Shown: positions 8,739 to 16,124 of the stretch, piece by piece
Numbering within the stretch: position 1 is the stretch's first letter
Layout: every line of letters starts with the position of its first letter
Source of the DNA: Bacteroidia bacterium
Lineage (GTDB): Bacteria; Bacteroidota; Bacteroidia; J057
Assembly: GCA_041391665.1 (NCBI GenBank)
Contig: JAWKNO010000002.1
Coordinates: 1,922,001-1,986,000, forward strand
Length of the DNA: 64,000 bases
Direction of reading: 5' to 3'
Made by a program: the position numbers and the translations under genes
Notes under the pieces: generated by a model
Seen by the model: the letters and a program-made list of their open reading frames with translations, nothing else
The model's database searches: none
What the model was told of the DNA's origin: nothing

Positions 8739-8826
8739 AAACCACCAGGGACACAAAGGCCTCACAAAGGGCACAAGAAAACCCCGCTTTGTGTCCCTTG
8801 CGCCTTCCTCGTGCCCTTCGTGGTTT
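8739..8826. repeat. Imperfect palindromic intergenic repeat with GGGACACAAAG/GGGCACAAG units
   Basis: The 88-base block begins AAACCACC and ends GTGGTTT. Its left arm carries GGGACACAAAG and AAAGGGCACAAG; the complement of its right arm carries GAAGGGCACGAGG and AAGGGACACAAAGCGG. Thus similar 9-11 base units occur in both orientations and the whole can fold into an imperfect cruciform. It resembles REP-like intergenic elements; no protein is encoded. It lies between the terminator and the phosphoesterase gene. Confidence 0.6.
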
Positions 8827-8896
8827 ATCCCAATAAGTTGATAATTCCGTTATTTTTTACTTTTCAAGGGCTGAAAAAAATATCAACTTTGCGCCA

Positions 8897-9520
8897 GTGA
8901 AAATTATATGCATTTCTGATACCCACGGTAAACACCAATTGTTTCCGCTTCCGGAAGGAGATATGATTCTCCATGCCGGAGACTTCAGCAAAAGAGGAAC
9001 AGAAGATCAGATCAGCGATTTTCTGAAGTGGTTTTCTTCGCTCGACTACCGGTATAAGGTTTTTATAGCGGGAAACCACGATTTCCTTGCCGAAAAAGAA
9101 CCGATGAAATTTCACCGGTTGATTCCCAACAATTGCATCTACCTGCAGGATTCGGGGGTAGAAATTGAAGGAATAAAAATCTGGGGATCGCCGGTAACCC
9201 CCTGGTTTTACGACTGGGCGTTTAACCGCCACCGGGGGGCAGAAATTCTCCCCTACTGGGAAAAAATCCCGCCAGACACACAAATTCTTCTCACCCACGG
9301 GCCACCAGCCGGCATTCTTGACCAAACTTTCCGTGGTGAAAAAGTGGGCTGTCTCGACTTAAAAGAAAGAATTGAAACCATTCGGCCCCGGATACATATC
9401 TTTGGACATATTCATGAGGCAGCAGGGACAATAGAGCAAGACGGAACCCTCTTTGTGAATGCCAGTATGCTCAACCTACATTACGAGCCGGAAAATGAAC
9501 CGGTGGTCATTGACTGGTAG
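8897..9520 (+). CDS. Calcineurin-like metallophosphoesterase (cytosolic)
   Basis: A 207-residue protein from a GTG at 8897. All metallophosphoesterase motifs are present in order: SDTHG near residue 7, GD in LHAGDF near 28, GNHD near 60, THGPP near 137, and GHIH near 170. There is no signal peptide, so it acts in the cytoplasm on an unknown phosphodiester or phosphomonoester. It resembles small MPPED/Ser-Thr phosphatase-like proteins found across Bacteroidota. The 3' end overlaps the convergent trans-sulfuration gene by 40 bases. Confidence 0.9.
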   Translation: MKIICISDTHGKHQLFPLPEGDMILHAGDFSKRGTEDQISDFLKWFSSLDYRYKVFIAGNHDFLAEKEPMKFHRLIPNNCIYLQDSGVEIEGIKIWGSPVTPWFYDWAFNRHRGAEILPYWEKIPPDTQILLTHGPPAGILDQTFRGEKVGCLDLKERIETIRPRIHIFGHIHEAAGTIEQDGTLFVNASMLNLHYEPENEPVVIDW

Positions 9521-10653
9521 GTCTTTTCCACCGCCTGCTGAATGTCCTGAATCAAATCATTGGCATCTTCAATTCCTACCGAAAACCGCAGCAATTGATC
9601 AGAGATACCCATTGCAGCGCGGGCTTCAGCCGTAAGTTTTGCATGTGAAGTCATTCTCGGAGAACAAATAATTGACTCCACGCCACCAAGGCTCATCGCC
9701 GGATGGATGAGTTGGAGGTTTTGCTGAAATGCCACGACATCCAGATCTTTTAATTCAAAAGAAAGCATTCCCCCAAATCCCGACATTTGCTGTACAGCCA
9801 GTACATGATCAGGGTGAGATTCCAGTCCGGGATAATTTACAGCGGAAATGGCTTCATGGCGCGCAAGAAACCTTGCCAGTTCGAGGGCATTTTGGTTCTG
9901 TCTTTCAACCCGGATCACAAGCGTGCGCAGGCTCCGCTCCAGCAGGTAACACGTCTGTGCGTTGAGGGTTCCGCCGAGGTTGACCGAACGACTGCGGATT
10001 TCAGCCATAATCTCCCGTGAACTGATCGCTGCTCCGCAGATAATATCACTGTGACCACTGAGATATTTGGTACCACTGTGAAGCACGACATCTATACCCA
10101 GGTCAATGGGATTCTGATTGACAGGAGAAGCAAAAGTATTGTCTATGACCGTGATTAACCCCTTCCTTTTTGCCAGATCAGCAATCGCCGCAATATCTGT
10201 AAGCGCTAAAAGCGGATTGGAAGGTGTTTCGATATAGATCAGCCTGGTTTCGGGGCGAATCGCAGCTTCAAAATCCGCAGGATCGTTGGTGGGGGTAAAA
10301 GAGTATTCGATGCCCATTCCCCCAAACTCTGCGGTCACCATATGATGTGTACCGCCATAAATTCCTCCCTGAAAAACCGCGTGGTCGCCGGCTTTCAGCA
10401 AAGCAAGCAGCGTGGTAACGACAGCCGCCATTCCGGAGGAAAATACGAGTCCATCTTCTCCATGCTCCAGTGCACAGAGCTTTTTCACCACGGATTCCTG
10501 ATTAGGAGTATTGTAATAACGGGGATACACGCTTTTGTCCGTGTCAAGATACTCATAGGAAGTACCCGGAAATACAGGAGATAGTATTCCCCGGTTTTGG
10601 GGGTCTTTGATTGTGCCTGAGTGAACCGCTGCGGTAGATTTATTGAGATGCAT
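9481..10653 (-). CDS. PLP-dependent trans-sulfuration enzyme (cystathionine gamma-synthase/lyase or methionine gamma-lyase family)
   Basis: A 390-residue protein of the usual length for the Cys/Met metabolism PLP family. Motifs in order are YPRYYNTPNQ near residue 43, the phosphate-binding SSGMAA near 73, the PLP-stacking Tyr in GGIYGGTHH, VIDNTFASP near 170, and the Schiff-base Lys in LHSGTKYLSGHSD near 196. The C-terminal domain contains SLGGVESII. It acts in the cytoplasm in methionine/cysteine interconversion; sequence reading cannot separate synthase, gamma-lyase and methionine-lyase activities. It converges on the phosphoesterase with a 40-base tail overlap and diverges from folB. Confidence 0.92.
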   Translation of the reverse strand: MHLNKSTAAVHSGTIKDPQNRGILSPVFPGTSYEYLDTDKSVYPRYYNTPNQESVVKKLCALEHGEDGLVFSSGMAAVVTTLLALLKAGDHAVFQGGIYGGTHHMVTAEFGGMGIEYSFTPTNDPADFEAAIRPETRLIYIETPSNPLLALTDIAAIADLAKRKGLITVIDNTFASPVNQNPIDLGIDVVLHSGTKYLSGHSDIICGAAISSREIMAEIRSRSVNLGGTLNAQTCYLLERSLRTLVIRVERQNQNALELARFLARHEAISAVNYPGLESHPDHVLAVQQMSGFGGMLSFELKDLDVVAFQQNLQLIHPAMSLGGVESIICSPRMTSHAKLTAEARAAMGISDQLLRFSVGIEDANDLIQDIQQAVEKTYQSMTTGSFSGS

Positions 10654-10734
10654 GACAGATTTATTTTAGTTCCAAATGATAGAGTAAAGGTAATGAGAAT
10701 GTTGAAATCATTATCTTGCATGCAAAATCAATTT

Positions 10735-11094
10735 ATGACCGGAACGATATTTCTTCAGGATCTTAAAGTTCTCTGTATAGTAGGTATTCACCCCAAAGAG
10801 CGGGATTTTAAGCAGGCTTTATTTCTCGATATAGAAGTCGATCAGGATTTTGCCCCGGCGGCCAACTCCGAATTTGTAGGAGATACCGTAGATTATAGCG
10901 TACTGGCTGAAGCTGCTGATGCGCTTCTTATTACCAAAAAGTATCAGTTAATAGAAACAGCGGCAGAGGAAATTTGCCAGTTGGTTTTTGCCCGATGGCC
11001 GCAGGTGACCCGTTGTAAAGTAAAAATCAAAAAACCGGCGGCTGTGCCACAGGCCTCATTTTCGGCTGTTTCCGTGGAAAGATTCCCCCGGTAA
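10735..11094 (+). CDS. folB: Dihydroneopterin aldolase
   Basis: A 119-residue protein, the normal FolB length. It converts 7,8-dihydroneopterin to 6-hydroxymethyl-dihydropterin in folate synthesis. Visible family motifs are IFLQDLKVLCIVGIHPKER (residues 4-22), a DTVDYSVLAE segment, the catalytic-region YQLIETAAE and the C-terminal KIKKPAAVPQA. The frame is open further upstream, but earlier starts would run into the divergent trans-sulfuration gene, so the ATG at 10735 (or 10720) is chosen. It ends 2 bases before the convergent phosphoesterase-like gene. No other folate gene is in the window. Confidence 0.9.
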   Translation: MTGTIFLQDLKVLCIVGIHPKERDFKQALFLDIEVDQDFAPAANSEFVGDTVDYSVLAEAADALLITKKYQLIETAAEEICQLVFARWPQVTRCKVKIKKPAAVPQASFSAVSVERFPR

Positions 11095-11095
11095 T

Positions 11096-11893
11096 CTACT
11101 CCTTCGGAGGAAAAGGTGCCACTACCCCATTGGAAGCAATCAGGGCAATCCGGAAGGATTGGTCGCGAACTGATACCAACAGAAAAAAATCATTGTCAGT
11201 GAAACCTGACTTTCCACTTCCGTTGGTCATCACATAAGCGATCCCGTCTTTCTCGCTGTACTCGTACCCGGGTGCATGGCCACAAAACACCGCCGATACA
11301 CCATATTCGGCAAAGAGACGATGCATCTCCGTTGCATTTCTGAGCTTTGTCGCAGGGTGGTGGACAAAAACGAATATATGGTCTTTCTCCTGGTTTTTGA
11401 TCAGATCATGGGTCAGCCAGTTGGTCTGAAGTGCTGCAATATTGGCTTCTGTAGAGTCATTGGAGTGTAAAACGATAAAATGGGCGTTTTTATAATCGAA
11501 AGAGTAATACAAACTCCCCCATTGCTCCTGATAGATTTTCTGCACCTTTATATTTCCGTCTTTTCCCGAAACATCCCGGGTACCCGGAACCGGAAAAAAC
11601 TGAATCCCATCCAAAGGGCGAATCTGCTGCCGGAAAGCCTGCCATTGCTGCCGCAATAATTCTGTATCCGTAGTTTTTCCGGCAATCATATTGCCATTCT
11701 GAATCATAAATGCTGGGCCAATCAGACTGACACCTGCAATGATTTGGTCAAACCGCCCGGACGCACCCTCAGTATGATCACCGGTAATGGCAAAAGAAAA
11801 CGCCTCATCCGGCAATTTATATTGAGAAAATGCAGCCGGAATCCATCCGCAAATCAAAAACAGACCGATAAGAAGAAAAGAGAATTTGTTCAT
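11096..11893 (-). CDS. Secreted metallophosphoesterase-like protein with degenerate active site
   Basis: A 265-residue protein with a signal peptide (1-23, ending AAFSQ). The fold is recognisable as calcineurin-like: FAITGDH near residue 39, FPVPGTRD near 101-107, FVFVHHP near 174-180 and VFCGHAPGYEY near 202-212. Key ligands differ from the family: the GD motif reads GN (Asn68), GNHD reads GTRD (105-107), and GHxH ends in Pro208. Asp39, His178 and His206 remain. It is probably exported to the periplasm and may be inactive or bind something else (inference). It has its own transcription unit, converging on folB. Confidence 0.8.
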   Translation of the reverse strand: MNKFSFLLIGLFLICGWIPAAFSQYKLPDEAFSFAITGDHTEGASGRFDQIIAGVSLIGPAFMIQNGNMIAGKTTDTELLRQQWQAFRQQIRPLDGIQFFPVPGTRDVSGKDGNIKVQKIYQEQWGSLYYSFDYKNAHFIVLHSNDSTEANIAALQTNWLTHDLIKNQEKDHIFVFVHHPATKLRNATEMHRLFAEYGVSAVFCGHAPGYEYSEKDGIAYVMTNGSGKSGFTDNDFFLLVSVRDQSFRIALIASNGVVAPFPPKE

Positions 11894-12171
11894 TTTATCC
11901 GAGGTTTCTATGAAATAAACACTGCAAATTAGGAAAATATTCCCTTAAGCCGTGATTCATCCCCAATTTACCGCTGATATCTAACATACTATTTTCCATC
12001 TGCAAGCCCTTCAGATTGATTTATCCGGGCGAATGATTGGAAAGTCCGTTGTTTTTATTGCAAATCCCCTCAAATCCTTACCTATTGAAAAAAAAGGGCC
12101 TTTTTAGCACAAATTTTGAATATAGATAAATACCTGAACGAAAGAAACTTACCACCCCTTACACCTTGAAA

Positions 12172-12522
12172 ATGAAGTATGGCTTATTCTTTACTTTGCT
12201 CCTGCTACCTGTTTTTCAACTCGTAACCTTTGCACATTCCGCACCTGAGGCCTACGCATCTTTAACTGTTAGTTCAAGTATTAAACATTCGCTTTTCCCC
12301 AACCCATTTACAGACAATTTTTCGATCGAATCAGAGGATGCAGATCTTAAACTGGAGGTTTTTTCGCTTGGCGGCGCAAAAATTCCCGCAACCATCTACA
12401 AACACCATCACGATGGTCTCATCCGATATGAAACGGGCACAGAACTTAGCCAGGGCCTTTACCTGGTACGTTTGTACACGGAGGGCGAAGCATTTTTCCA
12501 GAAAATGATAAAAATTGATTGA
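12172..12522 (+). CDS. Small secreted protein consisting of a signal peptide and a T9SS type A sorting domain-like tail
   Basis: A 116-residue protein from the ATG at 12172; an in-frame TTG lies two codons earlier. A signal peptide of about 22 residues (LFFTLLLLPVFQLVTF) is followed by only about 15 residues before a typical T9SS C-terminal domain: LFPNPFTDNFSIES, LKLEVFSLGGAKI, LSQGLYLVRLYTEGEAF, ending QKMIKID. Normally this domain is the secretion tail of a large cargo. Here there is almost no cargo, so it may be a remnant, a surface peptide, or a decoy or regulator of the secretion machinery (inference). It is followed by a strong terminator and stands alone. Confidence 0.75.
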   Translation: MKYGLFFTLLLLPVFQLVTFAHSAPEAYASLTVSSSIKHSLFPNPFTDNFSIESEDADLKLEVFSLGGAKIPATIYKHHHDGLIRYETGTELSQGLYLVRLYTEGEAFFQKMIKID

Positions 12523-12543
12523 GACGCCTTAGGCAACCTAACT

Positions 12544-12582
12544 AAAAGGGGAATCATAATTGGTTCCCCTTTTTTATTTTTT
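12544..12582 (+). terminator. Rho-independent terminator
   Basis: A stem AAAAGGGGAA/TTCCCCTTTT (12544-12553 with 12564-12573), a 10-base loop, then a T-rich tail. It ends the small T9SS-tail gene and insulates the TPR lipoprotein gene. Confidence 0.85.
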
Positions 12583-12616
12583 GTGTAAATTGTATAAAAA
12601 TCATCGTTTGTCTGCA

Positions 12617-13642
12617 ATGAGAATCTTAGTATCCTGTACGATATACTTGTCCATTCTTTCTTTCTGGGGATGCGAGAATCCTTATGAATCGGATAAAGAC
12701 AATCCGGATATCTCCTATAATGTGTATTTTCAGGAAAATGGCAGGGAAAAATTGGGGAAATATCTGAATGTTCTTAAGGCATTTCAGGCGACGTTTGAAG
12801 AAACCTATGATGAAAATGGAGAACTGGACGGGCATTTAAAACTGGAAATCAACCGGCCCGCCTTTCTTGCCAACAAACCAGAATCCAGATGCAAATTTGT
12901 TGCTGACAAACTCGCGGAAGTTATCGTGTCCGGTCTGCACAGCTCCGAAGATTACGATACCCTGAACATTGAAATATTTGGGGTCAAAGGATCAGAAGAT
13001 AATATTTTTGTCTATCAATATCCCCTCGCGGCTATGTATAGCGCGGTGTATGGAAAAGAGGCAGATTTCGATTCACTTTCTTACGATACCCACTTCCGTA
13101 TGGCACGCGAAGCAGTAGCAGAACTGGATTATACCCGTGCACTCACTCACCTTCAGATTATTCTTGAGGATAACTTTCAGAATATCCCTGCGATGGAGCT
13201 TCGGGCGGAGATTTATATGCAACAGAAAGAATATTACAGCGCCGTATTTCAATATGCTGCGCTGATTATGCTCGACAGCCTCAATATTCATTATTTGAAG
13301 GAAAGTGCCAAAGCCCATATCGAAATGGAAGCATTTGAAGATGCGCGAAAAGATATCCAGGCCGCGCTTAATATCACCAAACAGAAAGATTCGGAGGCAT
13401 GGTTTCTTCAGGGAAAAGTGAATTATATGGAAGATGAAATGATTGCTGCCGAAGCTGACTTTACTGCGGCGATTTTAATTAGCCCTGATTATGCACAGGC
13501 ATATTATTACCGGGGACTTACCTTTAAAGAACGCTCCCGCAGAACTGAGGCCTGCGAAGAATTTCAATTGGCCCGTGATAAAGGCATATACTCAGAAGAA
13601 CTTGACAAGGAATTAAACCGCTGTCGGATTCTGGACTTATAA
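12617..13642 (+). CDS. TPR-repeat lipoprotein
   Basis: A 341-residue protein from the ATG at 12617; the longer frame reaches back into the preceding terminator and is rejected. The N-terminus is a lipoprotein signal (MRILVSC..., lipobox LSFWGC, Cys at about residue 19). The middle contains a globular region (about 25-155), and the C-terminal half carries tetratricopeptide repeats (AREAVAELDYTRALTHLQIIL, PAMELRAEIYMQQKEYYSAV, EAWFLQGKVNYMEDEMIAAEADF, AQAYYYRGLTFKER). It probably acts as a scaffold at the cell envelope. The aminopeptidase gene follows after 10 bases, suggesting co-transcription. Confidence 0.85.
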   Translation: MRILVSCTIYLSILSFWGCENPYESDKDNPDISYNVYFQENGREKLGKYLNVLKAFQATFEETYDENGELDGHLKLEINRPAFLANKPESRCKFVADKLAEVIVSGLHSSEDYDTLNIEIFGVKGSEDNIFVYQYPLAAMYSAVYGKEADFDSLSYDTHFRMAREAVAELDYTRALTHLQIILEDNFQNIPAMELRAEIYMQQKEYYSAVFQYAALIMLDSLNIHYLKESAKAHIEMEAFEDARKDIQAALNITKQKDSEAWFLQGKVNYMEDEMIAAEADFTAAILISPDYAQAYYYRGLTFKERSRRTEACEEFQLARDKGIYSEELDKELNRCRILDL

Positions 13643-13652
13643 CCCCCCAAGT

Positions 13653-15068
13653 ATGAAAAAGCTACAACTGGCATTTTTAGTGTCTTGCCTGATTTTTTCT
13701 TCAGGCAGAATATACAGTCAGGAAGAAATTCCCAACGATTTCCTTTCGAAAGAATTTCACCAGGGGCGGAGACAAGCCTTAAGGGCGCTGATGCCGCCGC
13801 ATTCAGTAGCAGTATTTTTTGCCGCGCCGGTTCGCAACCGCGCCAATGACGTAGATTTTGTCTACCATCAAAATCCTGATTTTTATTATCTCACGGGCTT
13901 CAAAGAGCCGCATGCCCTTTTGCTCATTTTTTCTGAAGATCAGCCGGTATCCGACTGTCAGGAAGTACTATTTGTGCAACCCCGAAACAAAACTGCAGAA
14001 ATGTGGACGGGCAGACGTCTGGGAGACGAAAACGCAAAATCCGCCCTGGGCATTCCTTGTGTACAACTCAATACTGCATTTGAACAATATCCCATCGATT
14101 TTTCAAAGTTTGACAAAGTATTTTATTTTCCTTTTAAAGACGATATACGAAATACGGGCGATCCCGCAGATTTGTATGATCTGGTAAGAATATTCCGCGA
14201 AAAAGCACCTGATGTTTCCAAACAGTCAGACAACTCGTTGAGGAACATGATGCAAAGCCTGCGCGAAATTAAAACACCTGAAGAGTTGGGCCTTATGCGC
14301 AAGGCCATTCAAATTTCCGCCATCGGGCAAAAAGAAGTGATGAAAGCCATGCACCCGGAAATGTCAGAAACAGAAATTCAGGGTATCCACGAATATGTAT
14401 ATAAAAAATACGGCTCGGAATATGAAGGGTACCCATCTATCGTCGGTGCAGGAGACAATGGGTGTATTCTTCATTATATTGAAAATATCCGACCGCAGTT
14501 AAACGACGATCTTGTCCTGATGGATCTTGGCGCAGAATATCACGGGTATACCGCAGATGTTACCCGAACCATCCCTGCCAATGGAAAATTTTCGCCCGAA
14601 CAAAAAGCCATTTACGACCTGGTGTATCAAGCGCAGGAAGCAGCCTTTGCTGCATGCCAACCGGGAAATGCTTTTAGCGCACCGCATATCGCCGCTAAAA
14701 AAGTTATAGATGAAGGCCTGAGCAGGCTGGGGATTACCAATAAAGGTGCCTTCCATACCTATTTCCCCCACGGGACTTCGCATTTTCTTGGGCTGGATGT
14801 ACACGATAGCGGTGGAAGAGGGCCACTTAAAGCCAATATGGTGATCACCGTAGAACCAGGCATCTACATTCCAAAAGGAAGCCCCTGTGATGAAAAATGG
14901 TGGGGAATCGGGGTGCGAATTGAAGACGACATCCTGATCACAGAAACCGGTTATGAAAATCTTTCGGCATACGCACCGCGCAAATCTGAAGAAATCGAGG
15001 CCGTCATGGCAGAGCCCAGCCCCCTCGACAATTTTGTACTACCGGCACTCGAAGATGTTAAAGACTAG
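13653..15068 (+). CDS. Exported Xaa-Pro aminopeptidase (M24B, aminopeptidase P)
   Basis: A 471-residue protein with a Sec signal peptide (1-22, ending RIYSQ). The N-terminal aminopeptidase-P domain (about 28-180) contains DVDFVYHQNPDFYYLTGF. The C-terminal pita-bread domain has the dinuclear metal ligands Asp291 and Asp302 (MDLGAEYHGYTADVTRT), His near 375 (HGTSHFLGLDVHD), Glu near 401 (ITVEPGIY) and Glu near 429 (GVRIEDD). All ligands are present, so an active Mn/Zn enzyme removing N-terminal residues before proline is expected, in the periplasm. It is 10 bases behind the TPR lipoprotein gene. Confidence 0.93.
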   Translation: MKKLQLAFLVSCLIFSSGRIYSQEEIPNDFLSKEFHQGRRQALRALMPPHSVAVFFAAPVRNRANDVDFVYHQNPDFYYLTGFKEPHALLLIFSEDQPVSDCQEVLFVQPRNKTAEMWTGRRLGDENAKSALGIPCVQLNTAFEQYPIDFSKFDKVFYFPFKDDIRNTGDPADLYDLVRIFREKAPDVSKQSDNSLRNMMQSLREIKTPEELGLMRKAIQISAIGQKEVMKAMHPEMSETEIQGIHEYVYKKYGSEYEGYPSIVGAGDNGCILHYIENIRPQLNDDLVLMDLGAEYHGYTADVTRTIPANGKFSPEQKAIYDLVYQAQEAAFAACQPGNAFSAPHIAAKKVIDEGLSRLGITNKGAFHTYFPHGTSHFLGLDVHDSGGRGPLKANMVITVEPGIYIPKGSPCDEKWWGIGVRIEDDILITETGYENLSAYAPRKSEEIEAVMAEPSPLDNFVLPALEDVKD

Positions 15069-15108
15069 CAAATAATTGAAAATACCTTTTTTTTCGCTGC
15101 ATTTTTAC

Positions 15109-15116
15109 TAAGTTTG
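15109..15116 (+). promoter_or_regulatory. Bacteroidota -7 promoter box (TAAGTTTG)
   Basis: A perfect TAnnTTTG match 42 bases before the ATG of the KAS III-like gene. No convincing TTG lies at 19-23 bases upstream. The TTG inside this box could be misread as the start codon of the gene. Confidence 0.5.
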
Positions 15117-15158
15117 CCCGCTGATTTTGAGAAGATATTTTTTGGAAATTCAGCGAGT

Positions 15159-16106
15159 ATGTATATTAATGCTTTGGCACATTACCTTCCGGAAAAAATA
15201 GTTCCGAACGCTTACTTCCTCAATGTCAACGGGTTAACAGATGAATGGATAGAAGCCCGTACCGGCATTAAGGAAAGAAGGAAAGCGGCCACCGGTGAGA
15301 ACACGAATACAATGGCTATCAGGGCTTTGAGAAATGCCATTGCATCCCTTCCCTATCCTAAAGATGAAGTCGATCTGGTGGTGGGCGCTACCTATTCCCC
15401 CTATGACACAGTAGGAACCCTGGCTCATGCCGTTCAATTTGAACTGGGGGTAAATCATATTCCGGCTGTTACCATCTCTGCCGCTTGTTCCTCCTTTCTC
15501 AATGCTATTGAAATTGTAGAGGGATATTTTGCAACCGGCAAAGCCACCAAAGCATTGGTTGTCGTCTCTGAGCATAATACGGCGTATGCCAATGAAGAGG
15601 ACACCATGGCCGGCCACCTGTGGGGCGATGGTGCCGCAGCCGTATTTATTTCCCGTGAACAACAGTCCGATAAAGATCTCTACATCCGGGAAATCTCAAC
15701 CAAAGGCGCAGCCCTTGTAGGCAAAGGTATAGAAGGGGTCGTACTTCGTCCCTTTGACGGAGGAATCATCATGCCGCACGGACGCGACGTATTTATCAAC
15801 GCCTGCCAGTACATGGCCCAGACTACGGATGAGATTTTGAAGAAAAACGGGTATTCTATTGACGAACTCACCTACTTCATTCCCCACCAGGCCAACATGC
15901 GCATTTCCCGAAATGTAGCCGAACAACTCAAACTGCCGGAAGAGAAAATCGTTTCTAATATCCAGTACCTCGGCAATACAGGTTGCGCCGGCTGTGCAAT
16001 CGGACTTTCTGAAAGGCAAAGCGATTACAAAACCGGCGACGTGATCGTGGTATCTGTTTTTGGTGGCGGATATTCTTACGGAGCCATGCTCCTCGAAGCT
16101 TGCTAA
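15159..16106 (+). CDS. 3-oxoacyl-ACP synthase III-like enzyme (FabH/thiolase superfamily)
   Basis: A 315-residue protein, the normal KAS III length. The start is set at ATG 15159 because the earlier in-frame TTG lies in a promoter -7 box. The Cys-His-Asn triad is visible as Cys110 (ISAACSSFLN), His243 (IPHQANMRI) and Asn273 (LGNTGCAG). RTGIKERRK at residues 34-42 is typical of FabH. It should condense acyl-CoA with malonyl-ACP in the cytoplasm, either to initiate fatty acid synthesis or for a special acyl chain. As no fab genes adjoin, it could be a second, non-essential KAS III. Confidence 0.88.
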   Translation: MYINALAHYLPEKIVPNAYFLNVNGLTDEWIEARTGIKERRKAATGENTNTMAIRALRNAIASLPYPKDEVDLVVGATYSPYDTVGTLAHAVQFELGVNHIPAVTISAACSSFLNAIEIVEGYFATGKATKALVVVSEHNTAYANEEDTMAGHLWGDGAAAVFISREQQSDKDLYIREISTKGAALVGKGIEGVVLRPFDGGIIMPHGRDVFINACQYMAQTTDEILKKNGYSIDELTYFIPHQANMRISRNVAEQLKLPEEKIVSNIQYLGNTGCAGCAIGLSERQSDYKTGDVIVVSVFGGGYSYGAMLLEAC

Positions 16107-16124
16107 AGCGGAAATGCCAGTCGT

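Noticed and set aside
8739..8826. Repeat block considered as a CRISPR array
   Set aside because: Units are in opposite orientations without regular spacers, and no cas genes are present.
15114..15158. TTG at 15114 as start of the KAS III-like gene
   Set aside because: It lies within a TAnnTTTG -7 box and would add residues not found in the family; ATG 15159 fits the normal N-terminus.
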